A program made the position numbers and the translations under genes. A DNA stretch of 9,896 bases from NCBI GenBank assembly GCA_945918815.1, contig CAMEIU010000077.1:1-9896 (forward strand), given 5' to 3'. Below are positions 1-6,538 of the stretch, one piece after another (positions within the stretch are counted from its first letter, which is position 1; the number at the start of each line of letters is the position of its first letter). Origin of the DNA: an uncultured Clostridia bacterium. GTDB lineage: Bacteria > Bacillota > Clostridia > Oscillospirales > Oscillospiraceae. The notes under the pieces were generated by a model. That model was not told the DNA's origin and searched no databases. It worked only from the letters and a program-made list of their open reading frames with translations.

Positions 1-419
1 TCCCCATGCTCATGGGCACCGGCGGCAACTCCGGCTCCCAGGCCTCCGTGGCCGTCATCCGCAGCATCTCCCTGGGAGAGGCGGAGTTCCGGGACTTGCC
101 CTGGATCATCTGGAAGGAGATTCGGATCGCAGTCCTCTGCGGCGTCATTCTGGCCGCGTGCAATTTTTTGAAAATGATGCTGGTGGACCGGCTACTGATG
201 CAGAATCCGGAGGTCACGGTGCCGGTGGCCCTGACGGTCTGCCTGACCCTGGCTTTTGTGGTGCTGGTTGCCAAGACCATCGGCTGTATCCTGCCCATGG
301 CGGCAAAAAAAATCGGCCTGGACCCGGCGGTCATGGCCTCCCCCTTCATCACCACCATCGTGGACGCCCTGTCCCTCCTGATCTATTTCGCCGTCGCCGG
401 CGCTTTGCTGCCGATTTAA
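1..419 (+). CDS. mgtE: MgtE-family Mg2+ transporter, C-terminal part (5' end outside window)
   Basis: The reading frame is open from the left edge (first full codon at position 3) to a TAA at 417-419, so only about the last 138 residues are present. They match the membrane domain of MgtE-type magnesium transporters or channels. The near-start motif GTGGNSGSQAS is the signature of this domain. Two or three hydrophobic segments follow, and the last helix begins PFITTIVDALSLLIYF, where the family keeps the Asp of the ion-conducting pore. The cytoplasmic N domain and the CBS pair that sense Mg2+ would lie upstream and cannot be checked. Known for the family: a homodimer in the cytoplasmic membrane, with Mg2+ uptake gated by intracellular Mg2+. 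The 170-bp gap to the next gene suggests separate transcription. The family call is secure; the substrate is taken from the family. Confidence 0.93.
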   Translation, partial: PMLMGTGGNSGSQASVAVIRSISLGEAEFRDLPWIIWKEIRIAVLCGVILAACNFLKMMLVDRLLMQNPEVTVPVALTVCLTLAFVVLVAKTIGCILPMAAKKIGLDPAVMASPFITTIVDALSLLIYFAVAGALLPI

Positions 420-430
420 AAAGCTGCACT

Positions 431-482
431 GCACCCTCGTGCCCCCTATCAGGGGGCTGTCGGCGAAGTGGCCGTGCCCTAC
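431..482. repeat. Intergenic palindromic repeat fragment with 7-bp hairpin
   Basis: This lies in the gap after the MgtE stop. GCCCCCT (441-447) and AGGGGGC (451-457) form a perfect 7-bp stem around ATC. The left flank GCACCCTCGTGCC repeats the outer arm of the 2632-2698 element, and both hairpins are centred on CTATCAG. The right part (467-482) is the reverse complement of the first 16 nt of another element at 9289-9304 (GTAGGGCACGGCCACT). It therefore looks like a degraded or rearranged member of the same repeat set. The hairpin could end mgtE transcription, but no T-tract follows. I see no other gene or RNA in 420-589. Confidence 0.55.
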
Positions 483-589
483 CGTGGGATTTCGTTCCTT
501 CTGAGGTGCGTTTTACGGAAAATTAACGCCTTTATTGCAACAGATTTTACCCAATCGTGCTACCATAAAACGAAAGGAGAACGCTGCCT

Positions 590-1390
590 ATGCCTGCGTC
601 CTATGCCCATTACCGGTTTGGCCGGGAGGTCCTGGCCCTTTTGCCGGAGGAACAGCGAAGACGCCTGAAGGAACACCGGGACCTGTTTGACATCGGCCTC
701 CACGGACCGGACGTCTTCTTCTATTACCATCCCCTGTGGGACAATCCCGTCAGCCGGGTGGGCTATGCCATGCATGAAAAATCGGGCCGGGAGGTGTTCC
801 ACCGGTTCTCGGCCCTCTGGGAAAAGGGCGGCCGGGACGAGGCGGAATGGGCCTATCTCTGCGGCTTCCTGTGCCACTTCGCCCTGGACAGCAGCTGCCA
901 CGGCTATGTGGACGAGATGGCGGCCATGGGCGTCAGCCACACCCTGCTGGAAATGGAGCTGGACCGGTCCTTCCTGGTGACCGACGGCCTGGACCCGGTG
1001 AAGCACGACCTGGTGCGGCACATCCACCCCTCCACCGCCAACGCCCGGGTCATTGCCCGGTTTTTCCCCCAGGTCACGGAACGCCAGGCGGAGGCGGCCC
1101 TGACCGGCATGGTCCAGGGGCACCATCTGCTCATGGCTCCCAACCGGCCCAAGCGGCTGCTGCTGGAGAGCGGCATCGCCCTCATGGGCAAGCAGGATTC
1201 CCTGGGCGGCATGGTCATGAGCGAGGCGCCCAGCAACGCCTGCAAAAAAATGGTGGAGCGGCTCCGGGGTATGTACACCCAGGCGCTGCCCCTGGCGGCA
1301 GAGCTGATCGAAGCCTTCCCCGATCTGGAGCATCCCCAATACAGCCGTGATTTTGAAGGACAGACGGCGGCCCGTCAGGAGGTACTATGA
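590..1390 (+). CDS. Zinc-dependent phospholipase C-like protein (Zn_dep_PLPC family)
   Basis: A 266-aa protein. The start ATG at 590 is set by AAAGGAG at 573-579, 10 nt upstream. The N-terminal half shows the His/Asp pattern of the bacterial zinc-dependent phospholipase C superfamily (PF00882-like): SYAHYRFG (His7), DIGLHGPDVFFYYHP (His38, Asp41), His62, FLCHFALDSSCHGYVD (His96, Asp100, His104) and His117/Glu121. This spacing is typical of the trinuclear zinc site, so a metal-dependent hydrolase is likely. There is no signal peptide, unlike secreted clostridial alpha-toxin, and no C2-like domain, so this is the short, probably cytoplasmic version often annotated in Clostridia without a known substrate. 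The C-terminal 100 residues are helical and Arg/Lys-rich. The stop overlaps the start of the following MFS gene (ATGA), which implies translational coupling. Its real substrate is unknown. Confidence 0.85.
   Translation: MPASYAHYRFGREVLALLPEEQRRRLKEHRDLFDIGLHGPDVFFYYHPLWDNPVSRVGYAMHEKSGREVFHRFSALWEKGGRDEAEWAYLCGFLCHFALDSSCHGYVDEMAAMGVSHTLLEMELDRSFLVTDGLDPVKHDLVRHIHPSTANARVIARFFPQVTERQAEAALTGMVQGHHLLMAPNRPKRLLLESGIALMGKQDSLGGMVMSEAPSNACKKMVERLRGMYTQALPLAAELIEAFPDLEHPQYSRDFEGQTAARQEVL
1377..1383 (+). promoter_or_regulatory. Strong Shine-Dalgarno inside the PLC-like gene end
   Basis: AGGAGGT ends 3 nt before the ATG at 1387 and lies within the last codons of the preceding gene. It fixes the MFS start at the ATGA overlap (1387-1390). 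The short spacing is compatible with re-initiation by ribosomes that have just terminated. Confidence 0.75.
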
Positions 1391-2622
1391 AGCTGACAAA
1401 ACTGGAAAAATACTGGGTTTTGTACGACGTGGGCAACTCGGCCTTTACCCTGCTGGTGTCCACCATCATCCCCATCTATTTCAACTATCTGGCCGGCAGC
1501 GCCGGTCTGACCGACGTGCAGTATCTGGCCTATTGGGGCTACGCCGCCTCCATCGCCACCTTGATTGTGGCCCTCAGCGCGCCGGTGCTGGGCACCCTGG
1601 CGGACCACAAGGGCTACAAAAAGCCGATTTTTGTGGGGACCCTGGCCGTGGGCGCCATCGGCTGTCTGGCCTTGGGTCTGGCCAAGGCGTGGCTGGTGTT
1701 CCTGGTGGTGTTCGTCATCGCCAAGACCGGCTACTCCGCCAGCCTGGTGTTCTATGACGCCATGATCAACGACGTCACCGAGGAAAGCCGCGTGGACACC
1801 GTCTCCTCCCGGGGTTACGCCTGGGGCTACATCGGCAGCTGCATTCCCTTTGTCCTGTGCCTGCTGCTGGTCCTGGGCTCCGGCGCCATCGGCATCTCCA
1901 TGGAGCTGGCCATGGGCCTGAGCTTCCTGATCGTGGCCGTCTGGTGGGTCGGCTCGTCCACGCCGCTGATCAAAAACTATCAGCAGCGGTACTATGTGGA
2001 GCGGCAGCCCCATCCGGTCCGGGCCAGCTTCGGCCGCCTGGCCAAGACCCTGCGCAATGTAAAGCAGGAGAAGCATATTTTCATATTCCTGCTGGCCTTC
2101 TTCTTCTACATCGACGGCGTCTACACCATCATCGACATGGCCACGGCCTACGGCTCCGCGTTGGGCCTGGATTCCACGGGCCTTTTGCTGGCCCTGCTGG
2201 TGACCCAGATTGTGGCCTTCCCCTGCGCCATTATCTTCGGCCGCCTGGCCCAGAAAGTACGAAACAGCAAGCTCATCACCATCTGCATCGCGGCCTACCT
2301 GGGCATCGCCATCTTCGCCATGTTCCTCCACGCCCAGTGGCAGTTCTGGACATTGGCTGTGCTGGTGGGCATGTTCCAGGGCGGCATCCAGGCCCTGTCC
2401 CGGTCCTACTTTGCCAAGATTGTGCCCAATGAGAAGTCCGGCGAGTACTTCGGCCTTATGGATATCTGCGGCAAGGGAGCGGCCTTCTTCGGCACCACCA
2501 TCGTCAGTGTGGTCAGCCAGGCCACCAACAACATGAACCTGGGCGTCGGCGCCATCGCCCTGCTGTTCGTGGCCGGCATCATCCTCTTCCGCAAAGCTGC
2601 CAAGCTGAATCCCGGCTCGTAA
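1387..2622 (+). CDS. MFS transporter, UMF1 / Atg22-like family
   Basis: A 411-aa polytopic membrane protein with about 12 hydrophobic segments. Its features fit the UMF1 (Atg22-like) branch of the major facilitator superfamily. The N-terminus contains YDVGNSAF (13-20), where the family has a W..YD.aNSAf motif. The loop between helices 2 and 3 has the MFS signature GTLADHKGYKK (70-80). At about 124-152 comes FYDAMINDV followed by SSRGYAWGYIGS, the family's conserved helix 4-5 region. A central cytoplasmic loop, rich in basic residues, follows NYQQRYYVERQ. It begins in an ATGA overlap with the PLC-like gene and is probably made from the same mRNA. The substrate is not known for bacterial members; efflux of small molecules is the usual assumption. 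It ends in two stop codons (TAATAA), just before a strong terminator-like palindrome. Confidence 0.9.
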   Translation: MKLTKLEKYWVLYDVGNSAFTLLVSTIIPIYFNYLAGSAGLTDVQYLAYWGYAASIATLIVALSAPVLGTLADHKGYKKPIFVGTLAVGAIGCLALGLAKAWLVFLVVFVIAKTGYSASLVFYDAMINDVTEESRVDTVSSRGYAWGYIGSCIPFVLCLLLVLGSGAIGISMELAMGLSFLIVAVWWVGSSTPLIKNYQQRYYVERQPHPVRASFGRLAKTLRNVKQEKHIFIFLLAFFFYIDGVYTIIDMATAYGSALGLDSTGLLLALLVTQIVAFPCAIIFGRLAQKVRNSKLITICIAAYLGIAIFAMFLHAQWQFWTLAVLVGMFQGGIQALSRSYFAKIVPNEKSGEYFGLMDICGKGAAFFGTTIVSVVSQATNNMNLGVGAIALLFVAGIILFRKAAKLNPGS

Positions 2623-2631
2623 TAAACATAG

Positions 2632-2698
2632 AACGCACCCTCGTGCCCACCCTGTAGAGGCGGCTATCAGCCGCCCGCATGGGGCACGAGGGTGCGTT
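2632..2698. terminator. Nested palindrome, probable bidirectional terminator between convergent genes
   Basis: A perfect 17-bp inverted repeat: AACGCACCCTCGTGCCC at 2632-2648 pairs with 2682-2698. Inside it sits a second perfect hairpin, GGCGGCT (2659-2665) / AGCCGCC (2669-2675) with an ATC loop. It fills the gap between the MFS stop (2622) and the MATE stop (2706), so either transcript would fold it. Only short T-rich stretches flank it (GTTTGTGCTGTT rightward, GTTCTATGTTTATT leftward), so this is not a textbook intrinsic terminator. The outer arm and CTATCAG centre recur at 431-457, which marks it as a dispersed repeat doing terminator duty. Confidence 0.65.
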
Positions 2699-2705
2699 TG
2701 TGCTG

Positions 2706-4040
2706 TTATGCTTCCATGGTCCGCATCCAGCGTTTTCGGCGCAGGACCCACAGGGAAAGGGCAAAGCGGACGCATTCCTCCAGAGAGAGGGTGAAGTAGA
2801 CCAGGGGAATGGACCACTGGAACACGAAGGCGGACAGCAGGCCCAGGGGCACGCCGAAGAGCCAGGTGCCGATGAGATCGATCCACATGACGTAGCTGGT
2901 GTTTCCGCCGCTGCGGAGGATGCCGCTGCCGAGGATCATGTTCTGAACCTTGAAGGGAGCCACCAGGGCGTAGGCCACAAGCAGCTGGGCCGTGGACGTC
3001 TTGACCACATCCTCCACCTGATAGATCTCCACATAAAACGGCCGGATCAGAACGATGACCGCCGAGAGGCACAGGGAGGCCGCGAAGCCGTAGAGCAGCA
3101 GCTTTTTGGCGGCCCGGTACGCGCCGTCAAAGTCGCCCCGGCCCAGGTCCTTGCCGATCAGGACCCCGGCGGCCTGGGCGGGGCCGCACAGCGCGCCGGT
3201 CATGAGACCCTGAATGGGATTGAGAAGGGTCATGGCGGCGGTGGCGGCGGCGCCCATGTGGCCGTAGATTCCGGCGTAGACGTTCTCGCCCAGGCTCCAC
3301 AGGAATTCACAGATCAGCACCGGCAGCAGCATGGCTGCGTACTGCCGCCAGCGGAAGCCCGCCAGCATGGGACCGCGGACTTTCCAGGGGGGCGTGACCC
3401 GTGCCAGCATCCCGAGCATGACCAGCAGATTGATCAGCTGGGAGATCACCGTGGCCACGGCGGCGCCCCGGGCCCCCAGGGCAGGCAGTCCCAGCTTGCC
3501 GAAAATCAGCAGATAGTTGAGCCCTGTATTGACCAGCGCGGCCCCGGCGCTGGCATAGAGGGGCAGAGACGCCTTCTCCATGCACCGGAACAGGGCGGAC
3601 AGCATGGTCGCGCCGGCCATGGGCAGAAAGGCTGCGGCCAGAATAGCCAGGTAGGCTGCCGCCGCTTCGATGGTCGGAAGGTCATTGGTATAAAGCCCCA
3701 TGATTTCCCGCGGCCAGAACAGGCTGAACGCCGTAAAGGCCAGGGCCAGCAGAAGGGAGAAGGCGAGATTCAGATAAAAGCTCCGCCGGACCTCCTGCTG
3801 ATTTTTCTGTCCCATGTATTGGGAGATCATGATTCCGGCCACGGCTCCGATGGCGGCCCCTACCACGGAATGGATGGAGGAAAATTTCCCGGCCAGCCCC
3901 ACCCCGGCAATGGCCACGCTGCCCAGCTGCCCAATCATGATCTGGTCCACAATGCTGAAGGATGATTGCAGCATGGACTGTAACGCCACCGGCGCCGCCA
4001 GACCGCACACCGTTCGGAAAAAGGTCTTTTCCCGCTTCAT
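2706..4040 (-). CDS. MATE-family multidrug/Na+ antiporter-type efflux transporter
   Basis: A 444-aa, 12-helix protein with the two-fold MatE architecture. Half one (about 1-220) has the PVALQSMLQSSFSIVDQIMIGQLG opening helix pair typical of MATE proteins, and GAIAGIMISQYMG-like residues in helix 2. Half two repeats the fold from about residue 235, with GPAQAAGVLIGKDLGRGDFDGAYRAAKK as the counterpart of the helix 8 loop. MATE proteins export cationic drugs or metabolites in exchange for Na+ or H+ across the cytoplasmic membrane; the substrate here is unknown. The ATG at 4040 is preceded by AGGGAG at 4050-4055, about 9 nt away. A candidate promoter (4074-4102) and a CG-centred palindrome (4104-4119) lie upstream, so it probably has its own promoter and may be controlled by the neighbouring LacI-type regulator (inference). 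It converges on the MFS gene. Confidence 0.92.
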   Translation of the reverse strand: MKREKTFFRTVCGLAAPVALQSMLQSSFSIVDQIMIGQLGSVAIAGVGLAGKFSSIHSVVGAAIGAVAGIMISQYMGQKNQQEVRRSFYLNLAFSLLLALAFTAFSLFWPREIMGLYTNDLPTIEAAAAYLAILAAAFLPMAGATMLSALFRCMEKASLPLYASAGAALVNTGLNYLLIFGKLGLPALGARGAAVATVISQLINLLVMLGMLARVTPPWKVRGPMLAGFRWRQYAAMLLPVLICEFLWSLGENVYAGIYGHMGAAATAAMTLLNPIQGLMTGALCGPAQAAGVLIGKDLGRGDFDGAYRAAKKLLLYGFAASLCLSAVIVLIRPFYVEIYQVEDVVKTSTAQLLVAYALVAPFKVQNMILGSGILRSGGNTSYVMWIDLIGTWLFGVPLGLLSAFVFQWSIPLVYFTLSLEECVRFALSLWVLRRKRWMRTMEA

Positions 4041-4073
4041 AAAACCACGCTCCCTGCGGAATTCTCTGCTCCC

Positions 4074-4102
4074 ATTCTAATCATGGAACAGATGAAACGC
4101 AA
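4074..4102 (-). promoter_or_regulatory. Candidate sigma-A promoter for the MATE gene
   Basis: On the minus strand, TTGCGT (4097-4102) and TAGAAT (4074-4079) are separated by 17 bp. The -10 box matches 5 of 6 consensus bases and the -35 box 3 of 6. Transcription would start near 4067, leaving a leader of about 26 nt before the ATG at 4040. Pattern match only. Confidence 0.4.
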
Positions 4103-4103
4103 A

Positions 4104-4119
4104 GGTTAAACGCGTAACC
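4104..4119. promoter_or_regulatory. CG-centred imperfect palindrome, possible LacI-family operator
   Basis: GGTTAAACGCGTAACC is a 16-bp palindrome centred on CG with pairing at 6 of 8 positions. LacI-family operators are typically CG-centred palindromes of this length. It abuts the candidate -35 box of the MATE promoter, and a LacI-type gene lies about 340 bp away. Assignment as its operator is inference. Confidence 0.3.
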
Positions 4120-4183
4120 ATAGACAAAAATAAAACGCCAGAATTGTGCAGAATTCCGGCACACCCTCGTACGGGAACCAGAA

Positions 4184-4460
4184 AAATTGGGATTTGTAGA
4201 GCGAATTGACAATTGACAATGGACAATTGACAATTATGGTGTCGCTTCGCGATGAATTAGAATTGACAGAAGCACGATCAAGCAACACCGTAGGGGCGGC
4301 CCCGCGTGGCCGCCCGAAAGCCTGCACCAACGGGCGGCCACATGGGGCTGCCCCTACGGATTTCTTTCTGGCGGGCAATCATTTCAATCATCCGCGAAGC
4401 GGATACCTCCATTGTCAATTGTCAATTATCAATTGTCAACTCATAGATAAATTCCAATTT
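4184..4460. repeat. MITE-like composite repeat with ~50-bp imperfect terminal inverted repeats
   Basis: The left end (4184-4236) begins AAATTGGGATTTGTAGAG and runs into repeated ATTGACAATTGACAATGG units. The right end (4410-4460), read on the other strand, begins AAATTGGAATTTATC and runs into the same units. Between them lies an inner inverted repeat: 4288-4316 against 4331-4359 matches at 26 of 29 positions, two of the three differences being G:T pairs. No transposase frame is present, so it would be non-autonomous. The right end overlaps the LacI stop codon (4459-4461), where AGATAAATT/AATTTATCT (4445-4453/4456-4464) is itself a palindrome. It accounts for most of the 418-bp gap between the MATE and LacI genes; I find no gene there. 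Confidence 0.75.
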
Positions 4461-5469
4461 ATCTTTCCGGCCTTTCCCCCGTGCTTTCCCGTTCGATCAG
4501 CGTCACCGGGAGGGTGATGGTGGTTCCGGGGTGGCCGGTGCGGAGTTGGGCCAGCTGCTCCAGGGCGGTCCTGGCCCGGAGGGCGCCGTCCTGGCGCACG
4601 GTGGTCAGGGTGGGGAAGGACTGGGTTCCGGCCGGCGCGCCGTCAAACCCGGCCACGGACATGTCCTCCGGTGTCCGAATTCCCTGGGCGGCCAGAAAGC
4701 CCATCAGGTCCAGGGCGTAGTAATCGGAGACGGCGAATACCGCCGTCACCCGGCGGAAGACCTCCAGATTGGCCCTGTAAAAGGCCATCCGGTCCTCCTT
4801 TCGCATGGGAATCAGCATCAGATCTGCGCCGTCGCCAAATCCGGCCCGGAAGCCCTCATACCGGTCGTGGTCCAGGAAGGTGTCGTTGTCAGTGATGCAG
4901 AGGGCCGCCTGGTGGCCCAGCCGCCGGAACAGCCGCCCCACCTGGAAGCCGCCGTCAAAGTTGTCCAGGTTCAGCAGGGTGATCCGCTCCGTGGCCGGAG
5001 AATCCGCGTCATAGGCAACAAAGGGAATCCGCATATGCTGTCGCAGCCACACAAAATCCTGCTGGCAGAAGCCGATCAAAATCAGCCCCTCCATGTTCCA
5101 CATGGAGGCGAAGGCGATGATCTCGGAAATCTCCGTGGTGGTTTTGACCATCAGGAATTTACGCGCCCGCTCGATCTCCTGGGACAGGTAGTTCAGGGAG
5201 GACGCGATGAAGGGGTCCTCCAAGGGGCGGCCTTCGTATTTTTCGTGCCGGTTGACCGCCACGCCGATGATCCCGGAGCTGTTCTGGGCCAGCAAAATGC
5301 CCGCCATGTTGGGGATGTACTGCCGCTCTTCCAGCAGGGCCTGAACCCGGCGGACCGTCTCGTCGGAAACTTTGTTGGTCTTGCCGTGGATCACGTTGGA
5401 CACCGTGGCGGTGCTGAGGCCCAGCTCCTCGGCAATATCGGCGATTCGCACCCGTCTTTCGACCGTCAT
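4459..5469 (-). CDS. LacI-family transcriptional regulator
   Basis: With the ATG at 5469 the protein is 336 aa, normal for the family. That start overlaps the stop of the DUF1835 gene (ATGA, 5466-5469) and has GGAG 12 nt upstream; a TTG at 5487 would add six residues and is less likely. The N-terminal helix-turn-helix is clear: VRIADIAEELGLSTATVSNV (7-26), then the HGKTNKVSDETVRRV helix and the hinge YIPNMAGILLAQ. The remainder is a periplasmic-binding-protein-like effector domain, with the usual late motifs AVFAVSDYYALDLMGFL, SVAGFDGA and PTLTTVRQD and a C-terminus of the LPVTLIERES type. The hinge has Gly where most members have Arg in the A-R-x-L motif. The effector is probably a sugar or other small metabolite but is not readable here. 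Targets could be its own operon or the MATE gene downstream (inference). Confidence 0.93.
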   Translation of the reverse strand: MTVERRVRIADIAEELGLSTATVSNVIHGKTNKVSDETVRRVQALLEERQYIPNMAGILLAQNSSGIIGVAVNRHEKYEGRPLEDPFIASSLNYLSQEIERARKFLMVKTTTEISEIIAFASMWNMEGLILIGFCQQDFVWLRQHMRIPFVAYDADSPATERITLLNLDNFDGGFQVGRLFRRLGHQAALCITDNDTFLDHDRYEGFRAGFGDGADLMLIPMRKEDRMAFYRANLEVFRRVTAVFAVSDYYALDLMGFLAAQGIRTPEDMSVAGFDGAPAGTQSFPTLTTVRQDGALRARTALEQLAQLRTGHPGTTITLPVTLIERESTGERPER

Positions 5470-6404
5470 TTTCTGAGCGTTCTCCAATAGACCGGCTCGT
5501 CCGCCCGGGCCTCGGTGACGGCCTGGAGCCGTCCCTGCCGGAGCATTTCCTCAATCCGCAGGGCAATCCAGAAATCGCCGACGCCCAGCTGGTATTTGCC
5601 CAGAAGATTGCCGATGAGCCGGGCCTCCTGAAAAACCGGCTGCTCCGCGTCGATCTCCCGCCGGATGAAATGATCGTAGAAATCCTCCGGCACTCCGGTC
5701 AGCCGCCCGTTGACCACGGCCCGCAGGGGCGCGTTTTCTTCCTGCAATTCCTTCCATCTGGCGGCGCAGCGGCGGCAGAAGATCTCCGGCGCGGCTTTCT
5801 GCAGGGGCAGATACCGGCCGAATTCCCCCAGGGCCACCTCGCCCCAGCCGGTGGCCTCCGCCATGGTTCCGTCTGCCCGGACCTCCCAGTCCGGCAGCTT
5901 CAGAAGCCAGACCCGGCCGTGGGTTCCGGGCAGCTGGGTCATGAACCAATAGAGGCCGCACAGCTCGTCGGGATTGTCGCTGTACCAGATTCGGACATCC
6001 TCGCCGGAGGCGGCCCGGTTCCGCACTGCCTTTAAATTTTCTTCCAGACCGGTCCACAGCGCCCGGCCGGGCTCGCCCGGAAATACGCTGTCATAGAGCC
6101 GCCTCAGTTCCCTCTGCCGCTGCGGGCCGGGCACGTCCTCCGAGATGTCGCCCATGCTCAGAGCCAGAGGGAAGCCGAAGACATCCGAGGCTCTGCCGTC
6201 CATGGGAACTGCCTGCTCCCAGTCCTTCCGGGCCTGTTCCTCGGCTTCCCGCCGGGCGGCCTCAATTTCCGCCTCCGTGGCCGGGCTGCCGTCCTCGTGG
6301 CTGACGATGACGCCGATGCAGCCGCTTTCATAGGGTCCCTTGCCGAAGCCCATGGCCATCTTCAGCCCGCCGCAGGCGGAATCGCTGAATACGATCTCGA
6401 TCAT
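5466..6404 (-). CDS. DUF1835 / DUF3658 domain protein
   Basis: A 312-aa cytoplasmic protein. The ATG at 6404 is chosen because AAGGAG lies 6 nt upstream (6411-6416); an upstream ATG at 6440 lacks a comparable site and falls in the repeat. The N-terminus MIEIVFSDSACGGLKMA and the GCIGVIVSHEDG stretch (about 29-39) fit DUF1835. Other recognisable blocks are FGFPLALSMGDIS (76-88), VRIWYSDNPDELCGLYWFM (137-155), LKLPDWE (168-174) and GWGEVALGEFGRYLPLQK (187-203). The last 80 residues, including DHFIRRE and GNLLGKYQLGVGDFWIALRIEEML (265-288), fit DUF3658. No catalytic function is established for these domains, to my knowledge. It is a common, usually isolated gene in Firmicutes; here it is joined by overlap to a LacI-type regulator, so the two are made from one mRNA. 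No clear promoter is visible in 6405-6538. Confidence 0.82.
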   Translation of the reverse strand: MIEIVFSDSACGGLKMAMGFGKGPYESGCIGVIVSHEDGSPATEAEIEAARREAEEQARKDWEQAVPMDGRASDVFGFPLALSMGDISEDVPGPQRQRELRRLYDSVFPGEPGRALWTGLEENLKAVRNRAASGEDVRIWYSDNPDELCGLYWFMTQLPGTHGRVWLLKLPDWEVRADGTMAEATGWGEVALGEFGRYLPLQKAAPEIFCRRCAARWKELQEENAPLRAVVNGRLTGVPEDFYDHFIRREIDAEQPVFQEARLIGNLLGKYQLGVGDFWIALRIEEMLRQGRLQAVTEARADEPVYWRTLRK

Positions 6405-6439
6405 AGGTTGCTCCTTCCGATCATTTTGGTGCAAAATCA

Positions 6440-6508
6440 CCGTAGGGGCGACCCTTGCGGTCGCCCGTTCTGCGTACCATCGGGCGACCGCAAGGGTCGC
6501 CCCTACGG
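6440..6508. repeat. Perfect 28-bp inverted repeat (GTAGGGGCG family), possible terminator/attenuator
   Basis: Positions 6440-6467 and 6481-6508 are exact reverse complements (28 of 28), with a 13-nt loop. The outer ends read CCGTAGGGGCGACC and GGTCGCCCCTACGG. A 27-nt stretch identical to the right arm (6481-6507) occurs at 9394-9420, and a diverged version with GGCC in place of GACC lies inside the 4184-4460 element. It separates the SLH-protein stop (6539) from the DUF1835 start (6404) on the minus strand. A transcript would form a very stable hairpin there, but only a weak T-run (GATTTTGC) follows. The rest of 6405-6538 shows nothing else clear. Confidence 0.85.
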
Positions 6509-6538
6509 CGCTGCACGGTCGTGATCCGTGAATTGTTG

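Noticed and set aside
1375..3072. Long minus-strand open frame (565 codons) antisense to the MFS gene and beyond
   Set aside because: Its composition (Gly/His/Gln/Asp-rich, no domains, no ribosome site) is that of a GC-rich antisense shadow, and it runs across two well-supported genes and the palindrome between them.
2679..3965. Plus-strand open frame opposite the MATE gene (428 codons)
   Set aside because: Gly/Gln/His-rich shadow with no hydrophobic pattern; the MATE frame on the other strand is unambiguous.
4202..4440. Short spaced ATTGACAATTG / CAATTGTCAAT repeats considered as a CRISPR array
   Set aside because: The units are about 8-10 nt, nearly contiguous and mirrored at both ends of an element; there are no unique 30-40-nt spacers and no cas genes.
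4531..5490. Plus-strand open frame opposite the LacI-type gene (319 codons)
   Set aside because: Shadow frame; the LacI helix-turn-helix and effector motifs are on the minus strand.
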